A program made the translations under genes and the position numbers. A stretch of 64,000 nt of DNA from contig CAYPFO010000005.1 of the NCBI GenBank assembly GCA_964410065.1, positions 1 to 64,000 of the forward strand. The letters are read 5' to 3'. The notes under the pieces are model-generated. The model searched no databases. It was not told the origin of the DNA and was given only the letters and a program-made list of their open reading frames with translations. Shown here in pieces: positions 25,342-34,307 of the stretch. Each line of letters opens with the position of its first letter. Position 1 is the stretch's first letter. This stretch comes from Serpens sp964410065 (GTDB lineage Bacteria > Pseudomonadota > Gammaproteobacteria > Pseudomonadales > Pseudomonadaceae).

Positions 25342-26637
25342 ATGAATTCACGAGAAGAACTGGACGACTATCAACTGACGGTTCGTGCGCTGTCCGACCG
25401 GCTTGTAGAGGCACAAACGCCGATCCGCGTCCTCGATGCGGTGAAGTGGGACGACAGTATTCGACAGGGTTTCTTCGACGCGCATTGCAAGCGCCTGCCA
25501 CAAATTGACCAGGCGTATTACCAGAGCCGTCCGTTGGCTTTCGAGGCTGAGGCCAAGAAGCGCGAATTCCAGGAAATCGAGCGGGACATCACACGCCAGC
25601 TGGGCCAGTTCAACCCGGTCGGGCAAATCATGCGGCGCATGTGTCGCGAATACCGCATGGTTATTCGTATGCTCGAAGCGCGTGGCACTTCAGATTTCGG
25701 CCTGATTTCCCAGGAATTGTACGGCGCGGCCACGGACGCCTTTCATGCCGGTGACCCAACCCTGGCCGACCTCGGCCTGATGCTCTCCGATTACCTGAAT
25801 AACATTGCCGACCGCAGCGACCTGCAGGACGAACCTCGGACGCTGACCGCCAAGCAGGCGGTGGAGCTGTTGCAGGGCCGTCTGGATGGCGTTTTCGGCG
25901 AGGGTGAGGGGGTGATCAGGGTATTCGAGTCCGATGGCATCCTGGCCGATGCGGCGGCCGGCGCCGATTACATCAAGATTCGCAGCGACGCCATGTTCAA
26001 CCCCCGCGACATCAAGGCGCTGGAAGTCCATGAGGGGCTGGTGCACGTGGGTACCACGCTCAATGGGCTGAGTCAGCCAATCTGTACATTTCTGGCCAAG
26101 GGCCCGCCTTCGTCGACCGTGACCCAGGAGGGGCTGGCGATTCTCATGGAGGTGATTGCGTTCGCGTCCTACCCGACCCGCCTGCGCAAGCTGACCAACC
26201 GTACCCGCGCCATTCACCTGGCTGAGGAGGGTGCCGACTTCCTGGATATCTTCCATTTCTTTCATGACCAGGATTACAGCCAGGAAGAGAGCTACAGCAA
26301 CGCCAGCCGAGTATTTCGAGGTTCAACGCCCAACGGCCTGCCCTTTACCAAGGACCTGTCTTACCTGAAAGGCTTCATCCTCATCTACAACTACATCCAG
26401 CTCGCCGTGCGCAAGGGCAAGCTGGAGCAGATTCCGTTGTTGTTCTGCGGCAAGACCACCCTGGAAGACATGCGCACCCTGCGCAAGTTGGTGGATGAGG
26501 GACTGGTGGCACCGCCGCGCTACCTGCCCGAGCAGTTTCGCGACCTCAATGCACTGTCGGCGTGGATGTGCTTCTCCAACTTTCTCAACCATTTGAGCCT
26601 GGACCGAATCGAGGCCGATTACGCGAATATTCTGTGA
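25342..26637 (+). CDS. DUF1704 (QEGLA-motif) protein, MATCAP-type metallopeptidase
   Basis: The protein is 431 residues from the ATG at 25342 with GAGGGG upstream. It belongs to the DUF1704 family, sometimes labelled flavohemoglobin expression-modulating QEGLA motif protein. An HExxxH zinc motif is present: EVHEGLVHVGT with His230, Glu231 and His235, and the QEGLA motif provides Glu263. The eukaryotic members MATCAP1/2 are tubulin carboxypeptidases that use the same HExxxH plus downstream Glu arrangement, so a zinc peptidase activity is expected. Bacterial substrates are unknown. There is no signal peptide, so it should act in the cytoplasm, although its operon partner is a lipoprotein. Confidence 0.88.
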   Translation: MNSREELDDYQLTVRALSDRLVEAQTPIRVLDAVKWDDSIRQGFFDAHCKRLPQIDQAYYQSRPLAFEAEAKKREFQEIERDITRQLGQFNPVGQIMRRMCREYRMVIRMLEARGTSDFGLISQELYGAATDAFHAGDPTLADLGLMLSDYLNNIADRSDLQDEPRTLTAKQAVELLQGRLDGVFGEGEGVIRVFESDGILADAAAGADYIKIRSDAMFNPRDIKALEVHEGLVHVGTTLNGLSQPICTFLAKGPPSSTVTQEGLAILMEVIAFASYPTRLRKLTNRTRAIHLAEEGADFLDIFHFFHDQDYSQEESYSNASRVFRGSTPNGLPFTKDLSYLKGFILIYNYIQLAVRKGKLEQIPLLFCGKTTLEDMRTLRKLVDEGLVAPPRYLPEQFRDLNALSAWMCFSNFLNHLSLDRIEADYANIL

Positions 26638-26810
26638 TGCCCAGGTGAGCCCACGCTGACGTTCTGTGTAAGGTGATGTCGCTCTTACATCCCCCCAGCT
26701 TTGGGCCTCCCGTGGAAAAGCGCTTCGCGGGTTGCACCTTGGAACTTGCTGCGTTTTTCTACCGGCTGGCCGACAATGGCCGGCAGAATCCTTCAGTAGT
26801 GGACCTTCGC

Positions 26811-27134
26811 ATGACCGAACGCAATCTCATCCCCTATATCCTCACCTCCATCGGCACCGTCGTCGCCACTGTCGCGGTGCTGACCTATTACGGCTATGTG
26901 CATGTCGCCAAACCCGAAGATGCGCTGCTGCTGGCTGACTTCACCATGCTCAAGACGGTGCCGGGCGAGGACTACAAGCTGTCCCTCAAGCCGGCGGCGC
27001 AGGTGGCCCAGTGCATCGATGGCGTGCTGGTGCTGTTCGACACCCAGCAGAAAGGCCTGACCGGCGTGCTGGTAGACAACCGGAAGCAGGCGGTGCGCTG
27101 CATGGGGGAGGAAACCCCGCAACTGATCAAGTAA
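26811..27134 (+). CDS. Hypothetical small inner-membrane protein
   Basis: A 107-residue protein with an N-terminal transmembrane helix (IPYILTSIGTVVATVAVLTYY, residues about 7-27) and a short C-terminal domain, QCIDGVLVLFDTQQKGLTGVL, probably periplasmic and carrying two cysteines (AQCID and VRCMG) that could form a disulfide. No family was recognised. The start at 26811 is favoured over upstream in-frame starts because the extension to 26673 is not protein-like. It converges on the gene at 27307. Confidence 0.6.
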   Translation: MTERNLIPYILTSIGTVVATVAVLTYYGYVHVAKPEDALLLADFTMLKTVPGEDYKLSLKPAAQVAQCIDGVLVLFDTQQKGLTGVLVDNRKQAVRCMGEETPQLIK

Positions 27135-27194
27135 GCCTGGAATCAATGAACCCTCCCTGGGATTCAGGCCTACCTCACATCCCGCGTGGCATCG

Positions 27195-27244
27195 CGCCGA
27201 TACTCATCAATGTCTAAACGCGATGGGTATCGCTGCGCTCAACG
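27195..27244. repeat. Palindromic dispersed repeat, copy 1 (between convergent genes)
   Basis: CGATACTCATC near 27197 and GATGGGTATCG (27222-27232) form an imperfect stem with one G-T type mismatch. The right part, 27220-27244, recurs in inverse orientation at 54017-54041 with 24 of 25 bases matching. It sits between two convergent genes and may work as a bidirectional terminator, like other Pseudomonas extragenic palindromes. Confidence 0.6.
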
Positions 27245-27306
27245 CCATCCTACGCAGCGGCATGCCGAGGCAGCCAACGTAGGCCCGCTTGTCACCTCGA
27301 CGCGCC

Positions 27307-27645
27307 TCAATGGCTTTTCTGCTCGCTGCTCAAGCGTCGCAGGTATTGGCGCGACAGGGCCAAAAAACGCGGCGTCGGGCCGATATCCTCATACAGCGGA
27401 TCGCCCTGCTCATCGGTGGCCACCACCTGGCTGCCCTTGACGTAGGGCAGGCTGGCCTCAAGTTCTTCCAGCGCGGCGGCAATCAGCTCGCCGAGTAATT
27501 CCTCGACACTGCGCTTGGGATACATCTCAGACAGGGCAGTGAGCCGCGCGGCCGACTCCAGATCAAGGTGCAGTTGATAGCTCTGGGCGGTCATTCGCCC
27601 CTTGGCATTTTGTTCCCAGTGCTGAACAAGCTCGCGGATTTTCAT
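27307..27645 (-). CDS. Conserved hypothetical protein next to ppc
   Basis: A 112-residue protein, largely helical and charged, opening MKIRELVQHWEQNAKGRMT, with a central SEMYPKRSVEELLGELIAAALEELE helix. Its place divergent to ppc is shared with other pseudomonads; some databases call such proteins type 1 pili tip component, a label the sequence does not support because there is no signal peptide and no pilin fold. The pattern of a short N-terminal segment followed by a ribbon-helix-helix-like helix pair (residues 25-62) could fit a small DNA-binding protein, but this is a guess. GCGAGG lies six bases before the start. Confidence 0.65.
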   Translation of the reverse strand: MKIRELVQHWEQNAKGRMTAQSYQLHLDLESAARLTALSEMYPKRSVEELLGELIAAALEELEASLPYVKGSQVVATDEQGDPLYEDIGPTPRFLALSRQYLRRLSSEQKSH

Positions 27646-27755
27646 GCAGACCTCGCCTTGACGTGTTCTTTAAAGCTAGCCCATCCGTGCGTGTCGGCTT
27701 GTAAACCGCGGGTGCGCTGCCACGCTGTTCTGGGGTAGAGCGAAGGAGCCAACAG

Positions 27756-30392
27756 ATGGCGACAATCGATGCACGGCTGCGTGAGGACGTACACCAGCTC
27801 GGCGACTTGCTCGGCGAGACCATTCGCGAGCAATACGGGCCGGGCTTTCTGGACAAGATCGAGCGTATCCGCAAGGGTGCGAAAAGTGCACGTAAAGGCT
27901 CCCAGGCGGGCGCCCGGCAATTGACGGAAACCCTTGATGCGTTGGCCGAGGACGAGCTGTTGCCAATGACCCGCGCCTTCAATCAGTTCCTCAATCTGGC
28001 CAATATCGCCGAGCAATACCATCAGGTTCGCCGGCGTGCGCCGCGTGGGCCGGAGCCTTTTGAAAGTCGCGTGTTGGAGGATCTGTTCCAGCGCTTGATT
28101 GCGTCGGGCATGGGAGCCGATGACCTGGCCACTCAATTGGCGGGGTTCGACATCGAGCTGGTGCTCACCGCCCATCCCACGGAAGTCACACGTCGCACCC
28201 TGATCCAGAAATACGACGCCATTGCCAATGAGCTGGCCGTCGCCGATCACGACGACCTGAGCCCGGCCGAGCGCACGGCCAGCCGAGCGCGCTTGCGGCG
28301 ACTGGTGGCAGAGGCCTGGCACACCGAGGAAATCCGCCGCCAGCGACCCAGCCCGCTGGACGAGGCCAAATCCGGTTTCGCGGTCATTGAGCATTCGCTG
28401 TGGCAGGCACTGCCGGCGTTCATGCGCGGACTCGATCAGGCTTTACTGGAATGCTGCGGTCAGCGCGTGCCCTTGAATGCCGCGCCGATCCGTTTTGCCT
28501 CCTGGATGGGGGGCGATCGGGACGGTAATCCCAACGTCACCGCTGCGGTGAGCCACGAAGTGCTGCTGCTGGCGCGCTGGATGGCCGCTGATCTGTTTCT
28601 TCGGGATGTCGAGCAACTGATCGATGATCTGTCCATGCAGCGCGCCAGTAACGCGTTGCGTGAGCGAGCGGGGGAGTGCGCTGAGCCCTATCGGGCCGTG
28701 CTCAAGCCGCTGCGCGAGCGCTTGCGCGCCACACGTGCCTGGGCCGAGGCAGCGCTGGAGGCGCCGTTGACAGCGAGCGCCGGCACGCTGACCGACACGG
28801 CCGAACTGCGTGAGCCGCTGGAGTTGTGCTACTCCTCGCTGCAGGCCTGTGGCATGGGGGTAATTGCCGATGGCCCGCTACTGGATTGCCTGCGCCGGGT
28901 GGCGGTGTTCGGCTTGTTCCTCACCCGCCTGGATATCCGCCAGGAAGCCGGCCGCCATGCAGCGGCGCTGGACGAGATCACTGCTCTTCTCGGTCTGGGG
29001 CATTACAGAGACTGGGACGAAGAGCGCCGCCTGGCCTTCCTGCAGGACGAGTTGGTCAATCCACGTCCGTTGTTGCCGCGCGGTCATGTGCTAAGTGCCG
29101 AGAACGCCGAAGTTCTCGCCACCTGTGCGCTGATTGCCGAGGCCCCGGCTGCGGCGGTGGGCTCCTATGTGATTTCCATGGCCGGTGCACCCTCCGATGT
29201 GCTGGCGGTGCAATTGCTGCTCAAAGAGGCCGGTGTGAGGCGCGCCATACGCGTGGTGCCGCTGTTCGAAACCCTTGCCGACCTGCAACACGCAGGTCCG
29301 GTCATCGACCGATTGCTGGCGCTGCCGCTCTATCGGGCGAGCCTGGCCGGGGTGCAGGAAGCGATGATCGGCTACTCCGACTCGGCCAAGGATGCCGGGA
29401 CCACGGCCGCCGCCTGGGCGCAGTACCAGGCGCAGGAAAATCTGGTCGAGGTGTGCCGGCGGCATGGGGTCGAGCTGCTGCTGTTCCATGGCCGTGGCGG
29501 CACCGTCGGGCGCGGCGGTGGTCCGGCCCATGCGGCCATTCTGTCGCAGCCGCCGGGCTCGGTGGCCGGTCGTTTGCGCACCACCGAGCAGGGCGAAATG
29601 ATCCGCTTCAAGTTCGGCCTGCCGGCCATCGCCGTGCAGAACCTCAATCTCTATCTGGCCGCTGTGCTGGAAGCCACGGTACAACCGCCTCCAGAACCCG
29701 AGGCGGACTGGCGTGCGCTGATGGACGAACTGGCCGCTGCGGGGCTTGCGGCCTATCGGGGCGTGGTGCGTGAGCACGCTCAGTTTGTTGAGTATTTTCG
29801 CCAGGCCACCCCGGAGCGGGAGCTGGCGCGCTTGCCATTGGGAAGTCGCCCGGCCCGGCGTCAGGCGGGCGGCGTGGAAAGTCTGCGGGCGATTCCGTGG
29901 ATCTTCGCCTGGACGCAAACGCGGCTGATGCTGCCAGCCTGGCTGGGTTGGGAGGCCGCGCTCGGCGAGGCGCTGCGGCGCGGGGAAGGTGAGCGGCTAA
30001 AGGCTATGTGCGAACACTGGCCGTTCTTCGGCACTCGCATCGATATGTTGGAAATGGTACTGGCCAAGGGCGATGCGGACATTGCCCGACTGTACGATGA
30101 GCGTCTGGTGGACGAGAAACTGCGCGATCTGGGCGATAAATTATGCGGCCTATTGTCGCAGGCGTGTGATTGCGTGCTGCGGTTGACCGGACAGTCGGTA
30201 CTCTTCAGTCACAACCCGCAGACTCTGGCGGCGATCAACGTGCGTAACACTTACCTGGACCCGTTGCATCTCTTGCAAGTAGAGCTTCTGGCGCGTTCGC
30301 GAGCCCTGCCGGAGGGGGGTAGTCAGCAGGTCGAACAGGCGTTGCTGGTCAGTGTCGCGGGTATTGCCGCCGGGTTGCGAAATACCGGTTGA
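27756..30392 (+). CDS. ppc: Phosphoenolpyruvate carboxylase
   Basis: Carboxylates PEP to oxaloacetate, replenishing the TCA cycle. The 878-residue enzyme has the family motifs: the catalytic histidine at residue 140 in LTAHPTEVTRRT, the GGDRDGNPNVT loop, YSDSAKDAGTTAAAW, the glycine-rich FHGRGGTVGRGGGP and the C-terminal RNTYLDPLHLLQVELL ending in the conserved NTG. AAGGAG seven bases before ATG 27756 sets the start. It is followed by adk, as in P. aeruginosa. Confidence 0.98.
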   Translation: MATIDARLREDVHQLGDLLGETIREQYGPGFLDKIERIRKGAKSARKGSQAGARQLTETLDALAEDELLPMTRAFNQFLNLANIAEQYHQVRRRAPRGPEPFESRVLEDLFQRLIASGMGADDLATQLAGFDIELVLTAHPTEVTRRTLIQKYDAIANELAVADHDDLSPAERTASRARLRRLVAEAWHTEEIRRQRPSPLDEAKSGFAVIEHSLWQALPAFMRGLDQALLECCGQRVPLNAAPIRFASWMGGDRDGNPNVTAAVSHEVLLLARWMAADLFLRDVEQLIDDLSMQRASNALRERAGECAEPYRAVLKPLRERLRATRAWAEAALEAPLTASAGTLTDTAELREPLELCYSSLQACGMGVIADGPLLDCLRRVAVFGLFLTRLDIRQEAGRHAAALDEITALLGLGHYRDWDEERRLAFLQDELVNPRPLLPRGHVLSAENAEVLATCALIAEAPAAAVGSYVISMAGAPSDVLAVQLLLKEAGVRRAIRVVPLFETLADLQHAGPVIDRLLALPLYRASLAGVQEAMIGYSDSAKDAGTTAAAWAQYQAQENLVEVCRRHGVELLLFHGRGGTVGRGGGPAHAAILSQPPGSVAGRLRTTEQGEMIRFKFGLPAIAVQNLNLYLAAVLEATVQPPPEPEADWRALMDELAAAGLAAYRGVVREHAQFVEYFRQATPERELARLPLGSRPARRQAGGVESLRAIPWIFAWTQTRLMLPAWLGWEAALGEALRRGEGERLKAMCEHWPFFGTRIDMLEMVLAKGDADIARLYDERLVDEKLRDLGDKLCGLLSQACDCVLRLTGQSVLFSHNPQTLAAINVRNTYLDPLHLLQVELLARSRALPEGGSQQVEQALLVSVAGIAAGLRNTG

Positions 30393-30555
30393 GCGGCTTT
30401 TTTTGTCGTTTTTCTGTGGCTTGTGCGCCTCGAAAGCGCTGTGTATCTTGGTCAGCCTTTCGCTGTTGGGTGGGCGAACCGGTTGTTTTACGAAACCGGC
30501 CCACTAAAGACCATACGACTTTTTTCTTGTTTACTTCATCTTGAGGAGCACAACG

Positions 30556-31203
30556 ATGCGCGTGATTCTGCTGGGAGCGCCCGGTGCCGGCAAAGGTACC
30601 CAGGCCCGCTTCATCACCGAAAAATTCGGTATCCCGCAAATTTCCACCGGCGACATGCTGCGCGCAGCCGTCAAGGCTGGAAGCCCGCTGGGCCTGAAGG
30701 TGAAGGGCGTGATGGAAAGCGGTGGCCTGGTGTCCGATGACATCATCATCGACCTGATCAAGGAACGCATTACCCAGCCCGATTGCGCCAATGGTTTCCT
30801 GTTCGACGGTTTCCCGCGCACCATTCCGCAGGCCGAAGCCCTCAAGGATGCCGGCGTGACCATCGACAACGTGGTCGAAATCGCCGTTGATGACGAAGAA
30901 ATCGTTTCCCGTGTCGCCGGCCGCCGCATGCACCCGGCATCCGGGCGCACCTACCACATCCAGCACAACCCGCCAAAAGTCGCCGGCAAGGACGACGAAA
31001 CGGGCGAAGAGCTGATTCAGCGCGACGACGACAAGGAAGAAACCGTGCGTCATCGCCTGTCCATCTACCACTCGCAAACCAAGCCGCTGGTGGACTTCTA
31101 CCAGAAGCTGTCGGCTGCCGAAGGCACGCCGAAGTACAGCGCCGTGCCGGGTGTTGGCACCGTGGAAGACATCACCGCCAAGGTGTTGGCCGCGCTGAGC
31201 TGA
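30556..31203 (+). CDS. adk: Adenylate kinase
   Basis: Interconverts ATP, ADP and AMP. The 215-residue long-form enzyme has the P-loop GAPGAGKGTQ (residues 7-16), the FDGFPRT motif and a LID domain without the four zinc-binding cysteines (HPASGRTYHIQHNPPK). The ATG at 30556 is preceded by GAGGAG; the upstream in-frame start at 30541 overlaps that site and would not give the usual MRVILLGAPG opening. A hairpin lies 18 bases after the stop. Confidence 0.98.
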   Translation: MRVILLGAPGAGKGTQARFITEKFGIPQISTGDMLRAAVKAGSPLGLKVKGVMESGGLVSDDIIIDLIKERITQPDCANGFLFDGFPRTIPQAEALKDAGVTIDNVVEIAVDDEEIVSRVAGRRMHPASGRTYHIQHNPPKVAGKDDETGEELIQRDDDKEETVRHRLSIYHSQTKPLVDFYQKLSAAEGTPKYSAVPGVGTVEDITAKVLAALS

Positions 31204-31220
31204 TCGGCGTTTGCTGCACA

Positions 31221-31250
31221 CAACGGCCCGCTTGCGGGCCGTTGGCGTTT
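31221..31250 (+). terminator. Probable terminator after adk
   Basis: CAACGGCCCG (31221-31230) and CGGGCCGTTG (31235-31244) form a perfect 10-bp stem with a CTTG loop, followed by a weak T-tract (GCGTTTC). It separates adk from tsaB. Confidence 0.65.
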
Positions 31251-31304
31251 CTGGAATCGACTTCAGCCGGCCGCTATCCGCCACACAGTCTCATCCGCCG
31301 GGCT

Positions 31305-31310
31305 TATAAT
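31305..31310 (+). promoter_or_regulatory. Candidate -10 box of tsaB
   Basis: A perfect TATAAT lies 34 bases before the tsaB start, flanked by GGGC and GCCC, so the box could sit in the loop of a small palindrome. No good -35 was found at the usual distance. Confidence 0.4.
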
Positions 31311-31343
31311 GCCCGCCCTCCTGATTTGCCCGGAAACCTGCTC

Positions 31344-32015
31344 ATGACCACCTTGCTGGCCCTGGATACCGCCACTGAAGCCTGTTCCGTTGCCTTGCTG
31401 CATGAGGGCCGCGTGTACAGCCATTACGAGGTGATCCCGCGCCAGCATGCCCAGCGCCTGCTGCCGATGATCCAGGACCTGCTGGCCGGGGCAGGCGTGG
31501 CGTTGTCTGCGGTCGAGGCCATCGCATTCGGCCGGGGACCCGGGGCCTTTACGGGCGTGCGCATTGCGGTTGGCGTGGTGCAAGGGCTGGCCTTCGCCTT
31601 GCAGCGTCCCGTGTTGCCGATTTCCAATCTGGCGGTGCTGGCCCAGCGCGCCCACCGCGAACATGGCGCCGTGCAGGTCGCTGCCGCCATTGATGCGCGC
31701 ATGGACGAAGTCTATTGGGGCTGCTATCGAATGGAGCAGGGCGAGATGTGCTTGGTCGGCAGCGAGGCGGTCCTGCCGCCGGAAAACGTCGCCTTGCCGC
31801 GCGATGCGCAGGGCGACTGGTTCGGCGCCGGCACCGGCTGGGGCTATGCAGACCGTCTGCCCGTGGTACCGATAGCGTCGGACGCGGGAATGCTACCGCA
31901 CGCCGAAGACCTGTTGCGCCTGGCTGAATATGCCTGGCGGCGCGGCGAAGCCGTAGAGGCTGAGCACGCCCAGCCGGTATATCTGCGCGACAAGGTAGCC
32001 ACGCCTAAAGTGTGA
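31344..32015 (+). CDS. tsaB: TsaB, tRNA threonylcarbamoyladenosine (t6A) biosynthesis protein
   Basis: Scaffold subunit of the TsaBDE complex that installs t6A37 in ANN-decoding tRNAs. The 223-residue protein has the ASKHA-type opening LLALDTATEACSVAL, the RGPGAFTGVRIAVGVVQGLA segment that contacts TsaD, and ends with a typical PVYLRDKVA tail. Its length fits, and the adk-tsaB neighbourhood is common in pseudomonads. An in-frame upstream start at 31242 is rejected because it covers the promoter region. Confidence 0.95.
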   Translation: MTTLLALDTATEACSVALLHEGRVYSHYEVIPRQHAQRLLPMIQDLLAGAGVALSAVEAIAFGRGPGAFTGVRIAVGVVQGLAFALQRPVLPISNLAVLAQRAHREHGAVQVAAAIDARMDEVYWGCYRMEQGEMCLVGSEAVLPPENVALPRDAQGDWFGAGTGWGYADRLPVVPIASDAGMLPHAEDLLRLAEYAWRRGEAVEAEHAQPVYLRDKVATPKV

Positions 32016-32161
32016 TGGGGTTGGCCTGGTTGCGCTCTGGCCTCGCACATTTCCTGAACTCGTAATAGCCAAGCCGGTCGGATGATCCGGCAATGCGCTG
32101 TCGATCACGGCTGACGCATTGCTCGAGCATTTAGAGTGGCGGCCCTTGCGAGGTTCAACAT

Positions 32162-32449
32162 ATGCGTATCGATGCAATTCGGAGCTCGGCGCTCCCCAAG
32201 CGCCCCGGCCGACCTGGACGAGGGTGGCGTGCCTCCAACGCAGCTGAGGCGGTAGAAGATGCGGTGGTCGAAACCCGACGACCCGCTATCGAGGGCGATT
32301 ACCAGGCGGCTTCCACCGCGCGTTCGGTCATTCGTCCGGCCGCTGCCCTGCAGACGCCCAGCACCCGCGTGCTGCACGCTTTGGAAAGCTATGCGCGCAT
32401 TGCGGCCATGGTGGCCGAGCCGGGGGATTACCTGGATACCTACGCCTGA
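32162..32449 (+). CDS. Small hypothetical protein (95 aa) after tsaB
   Basis: A 95-residue basic, low-complexity N-terminus (RSSALPKRPGRPGRGWR) is followed by a likely amphipathic helix near the C-terminus (STRVLHALESYARIAAMVAE). GAGG eight bases before the ATG supports translation. No membrane segment or signal peptide is visible and no family was recognised. It stands alone between tsaB and the DUF72 gene. It might be a short regulatory or structural protein; confidence that it is expressed is moderate. Confidence 0.55.
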   Translation: MRIDAIRSSALPKRPGRPGRGWRASNAAEAVEDAVVETRRPAIEGDYQAASTARSVIRPAAALQTPSTRVLHALESYARIAAMVAEPGDYLDTYA

Positions 32450-32544
32450 CGCCCTGCACGTAGGCTGCTAGGCGGAGTAGAGCCACTGCGGTTGTCCACG
32501 GGCTACAATCCGCGTTTCCTCAGGTGTGTCAGGCTTTTTTCCAC

Positions 32545-33405
32545 GTGTTGCCCTACTTTATCGGCTGTCCCTCCTGGAGCGAAGCAGGCTGGCGGGGTCA
32601 GCTTTACCCCGAAAACGCCCGCGCTGCTGAGTTCCTCGGCCACTACTGCCAGGTCTTCAATGCCGTTGAAGGCAATACCACCTTCTACGCCCGTCCCGCC
32701 CCGGACACCGTGCAGCGCTGGGCCGAACGCATGCCGGCAGACTTTCGCTTCTGCGCCAAACTGCCCCGTGACATCAGCCACGAGGGCGATTTACGCAGCC
32801 AGTTCAGCGCCACGGACAGCTTCCTGAAGTTGCTGGCGCCGCTGGGTGAGCGAGTCTCACCGTTGTGGTTGCAGTTGCCGGCCGCGTTTGGCCCGGCGCG
32901 CCTGAGCGAACTGGCCGCCTGGCTGGATGAGTTCCAGCAGCGCCGAATTGCCGTCGAGGTCCGCAACTTGGCCTTTTTTGCCAAGGGCGAAGAGGAGCGC
33001 GCGCTGAATCGCCTGTTGCACGAGCGCGGCGTGGAACGTATCTGTCTCGACGCTCGCGCCCTGTTCAGTCACCGCTCCGATGATCCGGCAGTCTTGCATG
33101 CTCAGGCCAAGAAACCGCGCGTACCGGTGCGCCCGGCAGCCTTCAGTGACCAGCCCCAGGTGCGGTTTATTGGCGGGCCTGATCTGGCTGCCAATCAGCG
33201 CTTCCTGGCGCCCTGGGTGGACAAGGTGGCCGGCTGGATCGAGCAGGGGCGGGCGCCGTATGTGTTCCTGCATACGCCGGATAACCTCCTGGCACCGACC
33301 TTGGCCCGACAGTTTCACGCCGCCTTGACCCTACGCCTGCCGGGGCTCCCCGCGCTGGCGCAAAGCCAGCCCGAACCGGCCGAAGAGCAGCTCGGGTTGT
33401 TTTAA
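32545..33405 (+). CDS. DUF72 (YecE-like) family protein
   Basis: TIM-barrel protein of the DUF72 family, function unproven. The sequence opens PYFIGCPSWSEAGWRG, the family's typical beginning, and continues with the conserved FNAVEGNTTFYARP and FRFCAKLPRDISH motifs and VEVRN later. I begin at the GTG 32545 (286 residues), with TTG 32548 equally possible; the GTG at 32524 would add residues not seen in relatives. No ribosome binding site is decisive. It is on the same strand as, and upstream of, the PEP-mutase-like gene. Confidence 0.85.
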   Translation: MLPYFIGCPSWSEAGWRGQLYPENARAAEFLGHYCQVFNAVEGNTTFYARPAPDTVQRWAERMPADFRFCAKLPRDISHEGDLRSQFSATDSFLKLLAPLGERVSPLWLQLPAAFGPARLSELAAWLDEFQQRRIAVEVRNLAFFAKGEEERALNRLLHERGVERICLDARALFSHRSDDPAVLHAQAKKPRVPVRPAAFSDQPQVRFIGGPDLAANQRFLAPWVDKVAGWIEQGRAPYVFLHTPDNLLAPTLARQFHAALTLRLPGLPALAQSQPEPAEEQLGLF

Positions 33406-33473
33406 CGTCGAGCGGCAATCGCGCTTCAAACAGGGCTGCTAAGGTGCAACGTGGACTGTGGAAGGAGCGAACG

Positions 33474-34304
33474 ATGGCCACCCAAGCACAACGTGCTGAA
33501 ACCTTTCGAGCCCTGGAACAGCGCAAACAGCTGCTGGTGCTGCCCAACCCGTGGGATGCCGGGTCGGCAAGAATTCTCGCTTCACTGGGTTTCGAGGCGC
33601 TGGCGTCCAGTAATGCCGGATTGGCCTTTTCCTTGGGGCGTTGCGATGGCGAAGGCCGCATCAGCCGTCAAGAGGCGCTCGCCAATGCGCGGGCCATTGT
33701 CGAAGCCACCGATTTGCCGGTCGCCGCCGATCTGGAAAACGGTTATGGCGACACGCCTGAAGATTGCGCCCTGACCATTGAACACGCTGCGCAGGTCGGC
33801 TTGATTGGTGCTTCGATCGAAGATGCCAGCGGCAATCCCCTGGCGCCGATCTACCCCTTTGAATTGGCTGTGGAGCGTATTCATGCGGCGGTGCAGGCGG
33901 CGCGCAGCCTGGATTTCCCGTTCAGCCTGTGTGCGCGGGCGGAAAACTACCTGCATGGCCGTCCCGACCTGGACGACACCGTACGCCGCTTGCAGGCTTT
34001 TGCCGCCGCCGGTGCCGATGTGCTGTATGCCCCTGGGCTGACGCATCGTCAGCAAATCATTGCGGTAGTCCAGGCGGTGGCGCCCAAACCGGTCACTGTT
34101 ATGGTGGGCATTGCCGGCTTGCAGCTGTCGCTGGTCGGTCTGGCGGAAGTGGGCGTGCGACGTGTCAGCCTGGGGTCCAGTCTGGCGCGGGTCGCCTATG
34201 GCTCGTTTTACCAGGCAGCCGGTGAACTGGCCCGACGCGGCAGCCTGCACGTAACGCGGCAAGCCATTTCGCTTGAACGCATGAATGATCTGTTGCGTTA
34301 TTAG
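33474..34304 (+). CDS. Isocitrate lyase/PEP mutase superfamily protein
   Basis: TIM-barrel enzyme of the PEP mutase/isocitrate lyase superfamily, 276 residues. It has the LLVLPNPWDAGSARI opening and metal-binding acidic motif DLENGYGDTPEDC, then GASIEDASGNP. The KKCGH catalytic loop of isocitrate and methylisocitrate lyases is absent, so it is closer to oxaloacetate decarboxylase or the uncharacterised C-P/C-C lyase branch. AAGGAG eight bases before ATG 33474 sets the start. The next gene begins three bases after its stop. The substrate cannot be told from sequence. Confidence 0.85.
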   Translation: MATQAQRAETFRALEQRKQLLVLPNPWDAGSARILASLGFEALASSNAGLAFSLGRCDGEGRISRQEALANARAIVEATDLPVAADLENGYGDTPEDCALTIEHAAQVGLIGASIEDASGNPLAPIYPFELAVERIHAAVQAARSLDFPFSLCARAENYLHGRPDLDDTVRRLQAFAAAGADVLYAPGLTHRQQIIAVVQAVAPKPVTVMVGIAGLQLSLVGLAEVGVRRVSLGSSLARVAYGSFYQAAGELARRGSLHVTRQAISLERMNDLLRY

Positions 34305-34307
34305 GGC

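Noticed and set aside
27307..27645. A pilus tip protein at this locus, as some databases label its relatives.
   Set aside because: There is no signal peptide, no pilin or usher-chaperone genes nearby, and the predicted protein is helical and cytoplasmic.
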